Source: Photobacterium leiognathi (GTDB lineage: Bacteria > Pseudomonadota > Gammaproteobacteria > Enterobacterales > Vibrionaceae). From it: a stretch of 64,000 bases of DNA. The translations under genes and the position numbers were made by a program. The stretch spans positions 1,178,001-1,242,000 of the forward strand of contig NZ_CP131601.1 of NCBI RefSeq assembly GCF_030685535.1. Reading direction: 5' to 3'. The notes below the pieces were generated by a model. It was given only the letters and a program-made list of their open reading frames with translations, was not told the DNA's origin and did no database searches. Below are positions 55,976-64,000 of the stretch, one piece after another (positions within the stretch are counted from its first letter, which is position 1; each line of letters opens with the position of its first letter).

Positions 55976-57658
55976 TCACTTCAATATGATAATCAATGTA
56001 CCTGCAATGGTAAGTAATACGTTAGCAATAGCATAAGTACCTGCGTAACCTAATGCTGGGATCGTACTACGTGCGTGAGCGTTAATCATATCCATTGCTG
56101 GCGCACAGGTACGCGCACCAATGATGGCACCAAACAATAATGCACGGTTCATTTTCAGTACATAAGCACCGAATAGATACGCAAGTACAACAGGAATAAT
56201 ACTTACCATTAAACTGGTGACAAATACGGTTAAACCTATGTGTTCAATGGATGCAAATAGATTCGAACCTGCACTTAAACCAATTCCTACCATAAAGACC
56301 ATCAAACCAAGATCCTTGGTCATATTCAGTGCTCCTTGCGGAACATAACCGAAAGTAGGGTGGTTAGCACGTAAGAAACCAAGTGTAATACCTGCAATAA
56401 GAAGGCCAGCCGCACTACCTAAACCAAAGGCAATATGACCAAACTTCATGGTGATCAAACCCAGTAGCAAGCCAATAATAAAGAAACAACAGAATGCTAA
56501 TAGATCGGCAATTTGACTGTGGATCGAGATGAAACCAATGCGCTCAGCGAGACCATGCACACGACTCTTTTCACCACTGACTTGCAGAATATCCCCTTTG
56601 TTTAGCAAGATATTGTGATCCATCGGCATTTCGATCTGTGCACGAACTACACGGTTTAGGAAACAGCCGTATTCAGACAGGTTAAGCTCTGATAAGCGTT
56701 TACCTGCAATACTGTCGTTTTTCACCACGATTTCTTCTTCAATAACACGAAGATCAAGTAAGTCGCGGTCGAATACTTCTTTACCGTTACGGAAACTTGG
56801 GTCAAGACGCGCATGGCTATCAGGATAGCCCACTAATGCTATCTCATCGCCTTCTTGTAAAATCGCATCACCGTCAGGGTTCGCTAAGATACCGTTACGA
56901 CGAACACGCTCAATGTAGCAACCTGTTTGGCGGTAGATACCCAATTCACGTAGATTGCGTCCATCAATCCAGTTAATTAGCTCTGGACCGACACGGTAAG
57001 CACGGATAATTGGTAGGTAAACTTTACGTTGTGCAACTTCACCGATACCACGTTCACGGGCGATCTGTTGTGATGATTCCGCAAGGTTTTGCTTTTGTAG
57101 TGTCGGCATTAATTTAGCGAGAAAGATCAAGCTAACAAGACCAACCAAGTAAGACATCGCGTAACCAACACTTAAGCTCTCTGTTAATTGCTTAATAATA
57201 GTGGGATCGCTAATACCAGAAAGCCCTGTGTTTAATGCATCTTTTGCACCCACAAGCACAGGTGTTGCTGTTAATGAACCCGCCATTAAACCCGTAGCTA
57301 AGCCAATATCCATATGAAGATAATGTGCCATAGTCATGGTAATAGCGATTGAAGATAGTAGAACAACAAGCGCTAGTAATAGGTAGTGTTTACCGTCCCG
57401 AAAGAAGATACCGAAAAAGTTTGGGCTAGCCTCAATACCTACACAGAAGATAAACAGCATAAAGCCGATATTTAGTGCATCTGTATCAAAGGTAAATCCA
57501 GCATTACCGAACAAAAGTGCGGTAACTAAAACGCCAATTGAATTACCTAAGCTCATCTTTGCAAAGCGTAATTTGCCAATACTTAAACCAACGGCAAGTA
57601 CAACAAAGAGTAATAAAATATCGTTTTGGTGTAGAAGCGCTGCTACATCAATGTTCAC
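55976..57658 (-). CDS. ybjL: YbjL-like putative transporter (AAE family, TrkA-C domains)
   Basis: Membrane protein of 560 residues (E. coli YbjL 561) of the aspartate:alanine exchanger family. Two sets of about five spans (residues 10-180 and 385-560) flank a central cytoplasmic part with two TrkA-C/RCK_C-type domains (around 205-290 and 295-375). GIEASPNFF and [12 protein letters not shown] recur as the two repeats' signatures. Substrate unknown. It lies downstream of grxA in the same direction, an arrangement shared with E. coli. Confident for family, not for function. Confidence 0.9.
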   Translation of the reverse strand: MNIDVAALLHQNDILLLFVVLAVGLSIGKLRFAKMSLGNSIGVLVTALLFGNAGFTFDTDALNIGFMLFIFCVGIEASPNFFGIFFRDGKHYLLLALVVLLSSIAITMTMAHYLHMDIGLATGLMAGSLTATPVLVGAKDALNTGLSGISDPTIIKQLTESLSVGYAMSYLVGLVSLIFLAKLMPTLQKQNLAESSQQIARERGIGEVAQRKVYLPIIRAYRVGPELINWIDGRNLRELGIYRQTGCYIERVRRNGILANPDGDAILQEGDEIALVGYPDSHARLDPSFRNGKEVFDRDLLDLRVIEEEIVVKNDSIAGKRLSELNLSEYGCFLNRVVRAQIEMPMDHNILLNKGDILQVSGEKSRVHGLAERIGFISIHSQIADLLAFCCFFIIGLLLGLITMKFGHIAFGLGSAAGLLIAGITLGFLRANHPTFGYVPQGALNMTKDLGLMVFMVGIGLSAGSNLFASIEHIGLTVFVTSLMVSIIPVVLAYLFGAYVLKMNRALLFGAIIGARTCAPAMDMINAHARSTIPALGYAGTYAIANVLLTIAGTLIIILK

Positions 57659-57884
57659 AACAGAATTTCCGACAATAAAGTGGTAGTAAAAGTAGTCAAA
57701 TTCTAGCTGATTTTTTCTAATGGTTATAGCGCATATTCCAAAAAAACATTGAAAACTAGCGTTAATATCTTCTGATTTAATGTCTTTTATTTTTTAAAAG
57801 AGAACAGCTGATAAAACAGGTTACTATACGTTAAAAATACTGTTCATTTAGGTTGAGTAAACGTGATAACTGAAAGGCAAAAAT

Positions 57885-57912
57885 AAAAAAGGCCGAACAA
57901 TGTCGGCCTTTT
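57885..57912 (-). terminator. grxA intrinsic terminator
   Basis: GGCCGA/TCGGCC stem with ACAATG loop, extended by A/T pairs, T-run on the minus strand. Confidence 0.8.
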
Positions 57913-57928
57913 AAAAGATAAGTCTTGC

Positions 57929-58192
57929 TTATTGGAACAGTAGGTTATGTTCTTTTGAGTACGCTTCAAATTCAGTACAACCACCAATATGCTCTTGGTC
58001 AACGAAGATCTGAGGTACTGTTTCAACAGGTTTACCAACGGTTTTTTCTAGATCAGCTTTGCTGATACCTTCAGCATGAATATCAACGTAACGGAAATTA
58101 AAATCATCACGTTCAGCTTTAATCTTTTCTGCTAATTCCTTAGCACGTACACAGAATGGGCAACCTGGGCGACCAAAAATTACTACGAACAT
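57929..58192 (-). CDS. grxA: Glutaredoxin 1
   Basis: Glutathione-dependent thiol reductase of 87 residues, an electron donor for ribonucleotide reductase. The active site is CPFC (residues 11-14) in FGRPGCPFCVRAKEL; TVPQIFVDQEHIGGC is the glutathione-binding strand. E. coli Grx1 is 85 residues with CPYC. Upstream of ybjL. Its product would reduce the NrdA C-terminal cysteine pair encoded elsewhere in this window. Confidence 0.95.
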   Translation of the reverse strand: MFVVIFGRPGCPFCVRAKELAEKIKAERDDFNFRYVDIHAEGISKADLEKTVGKPVETVPQIFVDQEHIGGCTEFEAYSKEHNLLFQ

Positions 58193-58310
58193 AAAATCTC
58201 TCCTGCAAAATTATGGTTGTACTATAGCGTGAGTTTATAAATAGAGAAAGAGGGTTTTACCTGTTAGAGCAATAGATAAAATCGATGAAAGACAGTGATA
58301 GCGAAAAATA

Positions 58311-58340
58311 AAAAAGCCAAGCGTAACAGCTTGGCTTTTT
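58311..58340 (-). terminator. Porin gene terminator
   Basis: AAAAAGCCAAGC/GCTTGGCTTTTT 12-bp stem with GTAACA loop, T-run on both strands; ends the porin transcript. Confidence 0.85.
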
Positions 58341-58361
58341 AGCGTATTTCAATATCGATGA

Positions 58362-59315
58362 TTAGAAGTCGTAGCGAATACCTACTTGTAGTTCGTCATC
58401 TTCACCATCAATTTGGTTAAATAGGTAACCTGCGTATGTGCGTAGGTTTTTATTGAATTTGTAGATACCTTCTAATACGAAGTAATCTACATCATCTGTT
58501 TTAACGCCAGCTTCTTCTGATTGCTTAAAGTTGTATGCAGCTTGAGCAATGAACTTATCCATCTTAAATGCAGTTGCAAGCTCGTAACCTGTTAGATCGG
58601 TGTTACCTTTTTCACCGCTTGCATAAGTAGCACCAGCGTAGAAGTTATTGAACTCGTAGCTTGCTGCTAGGTTATACTGGTTTGCGTCAACGTCAGTACC
58701 GTCTTGACCATTAACATAACCTGCACCTAACGATAGACCAAATGGGAATGCGTATTGGGCTGCAATACCGTAGCTATCTGAATCTTTTTCTGCATCGTTG
58801 TTTTCAGCAATGTAGTTTGCAGCAACGGTGAAGTTGTTAAACTCACCTGCGTATAAGAAGTTATTTTCACGCTTATCTTTGTTGCCATCAACAAGGTCAA
58901 CACCGTCGCCACCAAATGTAGCAAGGATATCAGTGTAGTCTGTTAGCATTACTTGCGCAGAATCTTGCTTACCGTAAGAGAAAGCGCCCGCTTGAGTATC
59001 GAAACCAGCATATACGTAGCGGCTCTTAACTGTAGTATCGCTGCTGTCTGAAATTTCAGCTTCATATTTACCGAAAGCTGTTACGTCATCAGTAATTTTC
59101 GCTTTACCTTTTAGGTTGATACGCGCACGGCTTTTATCTTTAAACGCGTTACCAGTACCATCATCACCTTTGTTTGCGTCTGAAATATTAAAACGTGCTT
59201 CAGCTCGGCCGCCAATACTTAGTGATTTACTATCATCTTCGTAAACAGTTGCTGCATTCGCTGTACCTGCTACGAGTGACGCTAAAATTGCTGATGCCAA
59301 TACTGCTTTTTTCAT
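58362..59315 (-). CDS. ompU: OmpU-type outer-membrane porin
   Basis: General diffusion porin of 317 residues. The signal peptide MKKAVLASAILASLVAGTANA precedes the mature start ATVYEDDSKSLSIGGRAEARF, which is the OmpU-style N-terminus. The rest alternates amphipathic strands (about 16) with acidic loops and closes with the C-terminal phenylalanine (GIRYDF) needed for BAM assembly. Codon use is biased, as for an abundant protein. In vibrios OmpU is ToxR-regulated; no clear ToxR site is recognised, but AAGTAA/TTACTT palindromes lie upstream at about 59402-59417. Confidence 0.85.
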   Translation of the reverse strand: MKKAVLASAILASLVAGTANAATVYEDDSKSLSIGGRAEARFNISDANKGDDGTGNAFKDKSRARINLKGKAKITDDVTAFGKYEAEISDSSDTTVKSRYVYAGFDTQAGAFSYGKQDSAQVMLTDYTDILATFGGDGVDLVDGNKDKRENNFLYAGEFNNFTVAANYIAENNDAEKDSDSYGIAAQYAFPFGLSLGAGYVNGQDGTDVDANQYNLAASYEFNNFYAGATYASGEKGNTDLTGYELATAFKMDKFIAQAAYNFKQSEEAGVKTDDVDYFVLEGIYKFNKNLRTYAGYLFNQIDGEDDELQVGIRYDF

Positions 59316-59650
59316 TTTTTATTCCCCTAGAAATAATGTAATTCGGGCTTCTGTGCCTCTTGATTGGCAGCAGATTAGTGCAGCAATGTTAAAGTTTCGT
59401 GTAAGTAAAAAGTTACTTTTATTACATATATCAATGAGATAAATGTGTGTATTTTGTGAGCTGGTACGTATTATGGAAAAAGCTATATTTGATAACAGGA
59501 AAAGCTTGTTTTAGGTCAATACCTAGATGAAGTTACTAGATAACGTAAGTTTGCAACGGTGGGATTAAATTAATTATTTTGTTAATAAAATTTGCTTTTT
59601 AGCGCTAAGTTTCTGATTGCTTAAATAATCGCAATATAGGGAAGGGCTGT
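59316..59650. promoter_or_regulatory. Divergent porin / alcohol dehydrogenase promoter region (335 bp)
   Basis: Contains a palindrome AAGTAAAAAGTTACTT (59402-59417) and AT-rich sequence. Porin genes usually have long untranslated leaders. No ORF or RNA gene could be supported. Confidence 0.35.
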
Positions 59651-60832
59651 ATGTTTCAATTTATGACATCAACGAGAATTGTTTTTGGTGAAGGGGCGTT
59701 GCAGGAGTCATTGTCTCTTTTGAATCAATTTGGTTATTGCGTCTTGTTGGTGACAGGTCGTGATGATGAACGTTCAAAGCCATTAGAAACCTATTTTAAG
59801 CAACAGAACATGCGTTATCAGCGTGTTGCTATTTTGGGTGAGCCATTAATCGCAACTGTAGAAGAACTTGCTGTGATGGGGCGGAAATTTCGTCCTGATA
59901 TGATCATCGGTATTGGTGGTGGTAGCGTGATTGATGTGGCGAAATCATTGGCTGCGATGATCCCCAATCAAGGCTGTGTCTATGACTATGTTGATGTCGT
60001 TGGTCGAAACGTACCGCTTCAAGTTAAGCCTTTACCCATGATTGCAATACCGACCACCGCAGGTACTGGTGCAGAAGTGAGTAAAAGTGCCGTTCTTCAA
60101 TCTGCGCAAGAGCAAGTTAAAGTGAATTTGAGTAGTTTAGAGTTGTTTCCCGATCTCGCGATTATTGATCCCACATTAAGCTATGGTATGGATCCAATTA
60201 TTTCAGGCTACTGTGGTTTAGATGCGTTAACTCATTTAATTGAAGCCTATGTTTGTGGAGAGCCTAATCCGTTAACTGACATGATCTGTGAAGAGGGAAT
60301 ACGCAGAGTCAGTGGTGCATTATTTACTGCGTGTTTAGATGATCACTTACTATCACGAAGTGACATGGCATTTGCGGCAATGCTGGGTGGAATGGCTCGA
60401 ACTAATGCAAAACTTGGTGCGGCACATGGTTTAGCATCTGCGCTTTCCGGTCGTTTAAAAGCACCTCATGGTTTAATTACCGCAAGGTTGTCTCCTTATG
60501 TAATGAGAGAAAATATCAATGTGGCGCTAGAGGTCGGGCGTAATGACGTACTAAGCCGTTATCGTAAAGTGGCAACTTTGCTTACGGGTGACGATATTGC
60601 AGATATTGAGCAGGGGATTGATTGGGTGGTGGACGCGATTGAAAAACTCAATCTACCAACATTATCTGAGTTTGGGTTATGTAATACCTTATTTGAGATA
60701 GTGGCTGATGATGCATTGCGCAGTCATGCCATAAAGGGAAATCCATTGCCGTTAACTCAGTTACGTTTGATCAATATTTTACAGCAGGTATGCCATTGTC
60801 ATCGTGATACAGATGAGCTGTATATTGAGTAA
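59651..60832 (+). CDS. Iron-containing alcohol dehydrogenase
   Basis: Group III (Fe-ADH) oxidoreductase of 393 residues. The NAD-binding motif is GIGGGSVIDVAKSLA (about residues 88-102), and the metal ligands are seen as DALTHLIEAY (Asp and His) and HGLASALSGRLKAPHG (two His). Likely acts on a short-chain alcohol or aldehyde; substrate undecided. GGGAAGGGC precedes the ATG. Divergent from the porin, upstream of satP but 495 bp away, so it forms its own unit. Confidence 0.9.
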   Translation: MFQFMTSTRIVFGEGALQESLSLLNQFGYCVLLVTGRDDERSKPLETYFKQQNMRYQRVAILGEPLIATVEELAVMGRKFRPDMIIGIGGGSVIDVAKSLAAMIPNQGCVYDYVDVVGRNVPLQVKPLPMIAIPTTAGTGAEVSKSAVLQSAQEQVKVNLSSLELFPDLAIIDPTLSYGMDPIISGYCGLDALTHLIEAYVCGEPNPLTDMICEEGIRRVSGALFTACLDDHLLSRSDMAFAAMLGGMARTNAKLGAAHGLASALSGRLKAPHGLITARLSPYVMRENINVALEVGRNDVLSRYRKVATLLTGDDIADIEQGIDWVVDAIEKLNLPTLSEFGLCNTLFEIVADDALRSHAIKGNPLPLTQLRLINILQQVCHCHRDTDELYIE

Positions 60833-61327
60833 ATTTAGTTGGAGTAGGGTGTTCGTTTTTTGCACATTTTGCAATTTAATCGCTTTTAGGCATAAAAGTG
60901 GTTTAGATAGCTATTTTAAAGGCTAAAAACAAAAAAAATTACAATTTATCTTACAAATATCCACTTTTTCTCTGCTTAATATTGACGTGCATGCGTAAAA
61001 AAGAAGTGATTGTAACATGAATTTTTATTTGTATGACTTTTTTGATTTTATTTTAATCAATGGCTTAAGTGCTTTATTGGTTGATTAAATGGTTAATACG
61101 CAATAGTTATTCATATTTTTACGTTTCCTAACAAATTTCGGTCCTTGTTATTATCTGTAATCTTTACAAAATCGAATTCTTTCCAAAGATTTTTTATTTT
61201 GTTGCTGTTTTTGTCGTTTTTACGTTGATCTGGCTCGCTGCATTGATTAGAATTCGCCGCGCATTTCGCATGCAACCACATTTTAATCTTTATCACTTTT
61301 GTTGAATTACTCCTGCAGGGAAATTAG
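60833..61327. promoter_or_regulatory. Spacer upstream of satP (495 bp)
   Basis: AT-rich DNA with T-tracts. A 61-codon minus-strand frame (61111-61296) has no ribosome site and is lysine/asparagine rich by composition, so I treat it as noise. GCAGGGAAATTAG directly before satP contains its ribosome site. I see no terminator hairpin after the alcohol dehydrogenase gene. Confidence 0.4.
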
Positions 61328-61918
61328 ATGTCTACGAAATTAGCTAACCCAGCGCCACTTGGCTTGATGGGTTTCGGTATGACTACCGTTCTTTTAAACA
61401 TTCATAACGCTGGATTCTTTCCATTAGATTCAATGATCCTTGCTATGGGTATTTTCTACGGTGGTTTAGGTCAAGTTCTTGTAGGCATGATGTGCTTTAA
61501 GCGTGGTGACACGTTCGGTACAACAGCATTTACTTCTTACGGTCTGTTTTGGCTAACGCTTGTTGGTCTAATTGCAATGCCTAAGATGGGCTTTGCTGCA
61601 AGCCCTGCACACTTCATGGGCTGGTACCTAGCACTTTGGGGTGTATTCACTGCATTTATGTTCGTAGGTTCACTACGCTACCCACGTGCTAAGCAAGTAG
61701 TATTCGGTTCACTAACGATCCTATTCTTCCTATTAGCAGCGCGTGATTTCACAGGTAATGCAACTATTGGTTTCATCGCTGGTATCGAAGGTATCTTCTG
61801 TGGCGCAAGCGCAATTTACTTTGCTATGGCACAGGTACTAAACGCTGAGTACGGTCGTACAATTCTACCAATCGGTGAATTGAAGAAAGAGCAAGCAAGT
61901 CTAAAAGCTGCTGCTTAA
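61328..61918 (+). CDS. satP: Acetate/succinate uptake transporter, GPR1/FUN34/YaaH family
   Basis: Inner-membrane channel-like transporter of 196 residues with six spans. The family signature [14 protein letters not shown] is at residues 7-20, with [13 protein letters not shown] and the [14 protein letters not shown] segment later. E. coli SatP takes up acetate and succinate. Strong codon bias suggests high expression. A terminator follows directly. Nearby AraC-type regulator is convergent; no evidence that it controls this gene. Confidence 0.9.
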   Translation: MSTKLANPAPLGLMGFGMTTVLLNIHNAGFFPLDSMILAMGIFYGGLGQVLVGMMCFKRGDTFGTTAFTSYGLFWLTLVGLIAMPKMGFAASPAHFMGWYLALWGVFTAFMFVGSLRYPRAKQVVFGSLTILFFLLAARDFTGNATIGFIAGIEGIFCGASAIYFAMAQVLNAEYGRTILPIGELKKEQASLKAAA

Positions 61919-61940
61919 TCTTAAAATATTAAGAATTGAA

Positions 61941-61968
61941 GAGCCTCGTTGAAAAACGAGGCTTTTTT
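61941..61968 (+). terminator. satP intrinsic terminator
   Basis: GCCTCGTT/AACGAGGC stem with a GAAA tetraloop, followed by six T. Confidence 0.9.
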
Positions 61969-61995
61969 ATATCTGGAATTCGCCTCTATCAGATA

Positions 61996-62028
61996 TAAAA
62001 AAACCTCGCGATAGTATGGCGAGGTTTT
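61996..62028 (-). terminator. AraC-type gene terminator
   Basis: AACCTCGC/GCGAGGTT stem with nine-base loop; seven T follow on the minus strand. Confidence 0.85.
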
Positions 62029-62048
62029 GTGTATGTGAAACTTATTAA

Positions 62049-62930
62049 TTAACAGCAAGATTGTGTAATTTGCACATTTGGCTTATAGGTAAAATTACCA
62101 TCAGTATTCACATCATTCTCTCTACGAGATGTCGTTCTAAATTGTGATGGGGTAATACCGTATTTACGCTTAAATGCATCACAAAAATAAGCGGCACTAC
62201 CAAAGCCTGAACGATTACCTATTTGAGAAATAGAATAGTTGGAGAACGTTAGGTAATTCAATGCAAGTCCCATACGGACATCAAGTAACAACTGGCTAAA
62301 TGAAACACCTTCTTTGGCTAAATGGCGACGCAATGTGGATTGGGTCGTAAATAATGCTTTAGCCATATCATCAACACTCCACTTGCGCTGAGGATCTTGC
62401 GTAATTAAACGAGCAATCGTGCGCTCTTTTGGCTCATCATAGTTAAAGCGGTAAACATTAAATACATCGATACCTGCTTCATTGAGTGCCATTAAGATAA
62501 AGGTTAAACACTGGTTTAATAGTGTTTTTTCCATTGTGGAGCCACAAATTGAAGGCAACAACTTATTAAATAGGGCAAAGTTTTGCTCTACTACATCAGG
62601 TGTTTCAATTGTGTACACTGGTGAACAACTGGCTGTCGGGAATGTTGGTTGCTTCAATGCACTGATATATTTGAATGCTTCAGTGATTGACTCTTCATCG
62701 ATCATTAACAATTGTAGTTCAATGTTTTCTTGGCTATTAAGTTGGTTAATAGAACATGAAATATGACTAAACTTTGGCACTACAAACGTACTATTATTTT
62801 TTAATTCAATAGCATGACCGTTAATATGAACATCGCCTTGGACATTAGATAATTTTACAATTAAGTGATGGTCGACATAAAACTCTTTCAAAACCACGTG
62901 GCTTTGAGAGAGGATACGCTTATATTTCAT
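62049..62930 (-). CDS. AraC-family transcriptional regulator (GadX/AdiY-like)
   Basis: A 293-residue regulator. The C-terminal two-helix DNA-binding domain (about 175-270) shows WSVDDMAKALFTTQSTLRRHL and SISQIGNRSGFGSAAYFCDAFKRKYGITPSQFR, the form seen in AdiY, GadX and ToxT-type regulators. The N-terminal part (about 1-160) is a predicted beta-rich sensing domain without sequence signature I can name. The C-terminal tail with QSCC is unusual. Acid-response control of adiA is conceivable given subgroup, but the two genes lie 59 kb apart and this is speculation. Confidence 0.82.
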   Translation of the reverse strand: MKYKRILSQSHVVLKEFYVDHHLIVKLSNVQGDVHINGHAIELKNNSTFVVPKFSHISCSINQLNSQENIELQLLMIDEESITEAFKYISALKQPTFPTASCSPVYTIETPDVVEQNFALFNKLLPSICGSTMEKTLLNQCLTFILMALNEAGIDVFNVYRFNYDEPKERTIARLITQDPQRKWSVDDMAKALFTTQSTLRRHLAKEGVSFSQLLLDVRMGLALNYLTFSNYSISQIGNRSGFGSAAYFCDAFKRKYGITPSQFRTTSRRENDVNTDGNFTYKPNVQITQSCC

Positions 62931-63290
62931 AGCAATACTGCTTCTCTAAAAGTGGAAATAAATCCTTCATTACACACCAAAATTAGGCGACCGTTCTAAG
63001 AGTATAGCCATTCTAAAGAGGAATATATTGGGATGGCTTTACAAGCGTCTGAGTATAGGACTAAACGAAACGGATGGATAGTTGAAAATTGGCTAACACG
63101 TGTTATCAATCACATTGATTATCCGATTCTAAATTAAATGACCGTAAATCGACATTAATTTGTATTATGAATTAATCAAAAAGAAAAATTCCTTAAGAGA
63201 ATGCTTTGATAAGTATTGGGATAAGGGAAATTAGAGATAAAAAAAGCTGCCATGTTAGGCAGCTTTTTGAAAGATAAGCTTAATGCTAAA
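62931..63290. other. Spacer between sdaA and AraC-type gene (360 bp)
   Basis: AT-rich; holds the araC-type promoter and, near its end, the sdaA terminator. Nothing else could be supported. Confidence 0.4.
63238..63268 (-). terminator. sdaA intrinsic terminator
   Basis: AAAAAGCTGCC/GGCAGCTTTTT 11-bp stem with ATGTTA loop, T-run on both strands, just after sdaA. Confidence 0.9.
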
Positions 63291-64000
63291 TTAGCAAATT
63301 ACTTTAATTGCTAGACCGCCTTGTGATGTTTCACGGTACTTAGCATTCATGTCTTTACCTGTTTCAAGCATAGTTTCGATAACTTTATCTAGCGAAACGC
63401 GAGGATCAGATGAACGACGTAGTGCCATGCGAGATGCGTTGATTGCTTTAACTGCAGCAATACCGTTACGCTCGATACATGGAACCTGAACTTGACCAGC
63501 AACTGGGTCACACGTTAGACCTAGGTTGTGCTCCATAGCGATTTCAGCAGCCATACATACTTGCTCTGGGCTACCACCCATAAGCTCAGCAAGACCTGCA
63601 GCAGCCATAGAACATGCTACGCCCACTTCGCCCTGACAACCAACTTCTGCACCAGAGATAGATGCGTTACGCTTGTATAGACCACCAACAGCACCAGATG
63701 CTGCGAAGTAACGTGTGTACTCTTTAGGGCCAACAGACTGAACAAACTTATCGTAGTAAGCCAGTACAGCAGGGATGATGCCACATGCGCCGTTTGTTGG
63801 TGCAGTTACAACACGACCACCTGCTGCGTTTTCTTCGTTTACAGCGAAAGCAAACATGTTCACCCAATCAACCACAGTCATTGGATCGTTGCTTAGTTTT
63901 TCAGATGTCATTAGTTGTTGACGAAGTGCTGCTGCACGACGTGGAACACGTAGAGGACCCGGTAGGATACCTTCTTCGTTCATACCACGTTCCATACAAT
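63291..64000 (-). CDS. sdaA: L-serine dehydratase, C-terminal part (cut by window edge)
   Basis: Iron-sulfur L-serine deaminase producing pyruvate and ammonia. The open frame runs to the window edge, so the N-terminal half is missing. Visible features are [58 protein letters not shown] and [19 protein letters not shown], with the three cluster cysteines within CQGEVG, LTCDP and PCIE. Single-chain SdaA type rather than the split alpha/beta form. SdaA and SdaB cannot be separated from this part. Confidence 0.92.
   Translation of the reverse strand, partial: CMERGMNEEGILPGPLRVPRRAAALRQQLMTSEKLSNDPMTVVDWVNMFAFAVNEENAAGGRVVTAPTNGACGIIPAVLAYYDKFVQSVGPKEYTRYFAASGAVGGLYKRNASISGAEVGCQGEVGVACSMAAAGLAELMGGSPEQVCMAAEIAMEHNLGLTCDPVAGQVQVPCIERNGIAAVKAINASRMALRRSSDPRVSLDKVIETMLETGKDMNAKYRETSQGGLAIKVIC

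Noticed and set aside
61225..61245. CTGGCTCGCTGCA as a sigma-54 promoter of satP
   Set aside because: The GG to GC spacing is 8 instead of the required 10 bases.
61111..61296. 61-codon minus-strand ORF upstream of satP
   Set aside because: Low-complexity lysine/asparagine composition typical of chance frames in AT-rich DNA, with no ribosome site.
1..64000. Search for CRISPR arrays, tRNA or rRNA genes, and prophage
   Set aside because: No regularly spaced repeats, cloverleaf sequences, rRNA signatures or phage structural genes were seen by eye.

Overview
The window reads as a chromosomal segment of a gammaproteobacterium of the Vibrionaceae, most likely a Photobacterium. Protein similarity and gene order both point there: FabV enoyl reductase, an OmpU-type porin, HexR, PsrA next to FadE, and an AdiA-type arginine decarboxylase, in AT-rich DNA. 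The mix of an IS4-family insertion sequence and several broken genes would suit P. damselae (possibly the decaying subsp. piscicida), but that species call is inference.

Layout. 1-3.2 kb: acid-resistance arginine decarboxylase with a PotE-like antiporter cut by the left edge. 3.2-7.5 kb: class Ia ribonucleotide reductase operon nrdA-nrdB-yfaE with NrdR-like and DnaA boxes upstream. 7.5-13.2 kb: ubiG, a small membrane protein, gyrA and a frameshifted serC. 13.3-19.6 kb: a PTS-EIIC/EAL fusion, a frameshifted lipocalin, a two-component system divergent from a repeat-containing lipoprotein, and a Nudix hydrolase. 19.7-26.5 kb: conserved block aroA-cmk-rpsA-ihfB-lapA-lapB-pyrF. 26.5-28 kb: an IS4-family element sitting in the loop of the terminator shared by pyrF and sapF. 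28-39 kb: sapABCDF, pspF and pspABC-ycjXF, a lipoprotein and tyrR. 41-46 kb: ogt, rimJ, pykA, hexR and a YeeZ-like protein. 46-48.9 kb: an OFA-family transporter flanked by four minus-strand units that look like sibling small RNAs. 48.9-53.5 kb: fatty-acid block psrA-fadE-fabV and a 43-residue zinc-ribbon ORF. 53.6-64 kb: PhoPQ-like system, YbjL-like transporter, grxA, porin, Fe-type alcohol dehydrogenase, acetate transporter satP, an AraC regulator and sdaA cut by the right edge.

Two things stand out. First, the minus-strand array at 46.07-46.65 kb plus a fourth unit at 48.6 kb shares a CCACTACTG-like core at a near-constant distance from an intrinsic terminator whose stem differs in every unit; this looks like an undescribed family of sibling sRNAs. 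Second, six genes (gyrA 3' end, serC, blc, sapB, pspF and the transposase) carry inactivating or frame-breaking changes, and four of the five frameshifts are single-base insertions. That is either genome decay or consensus error in the assembly; raw reads would settle it.
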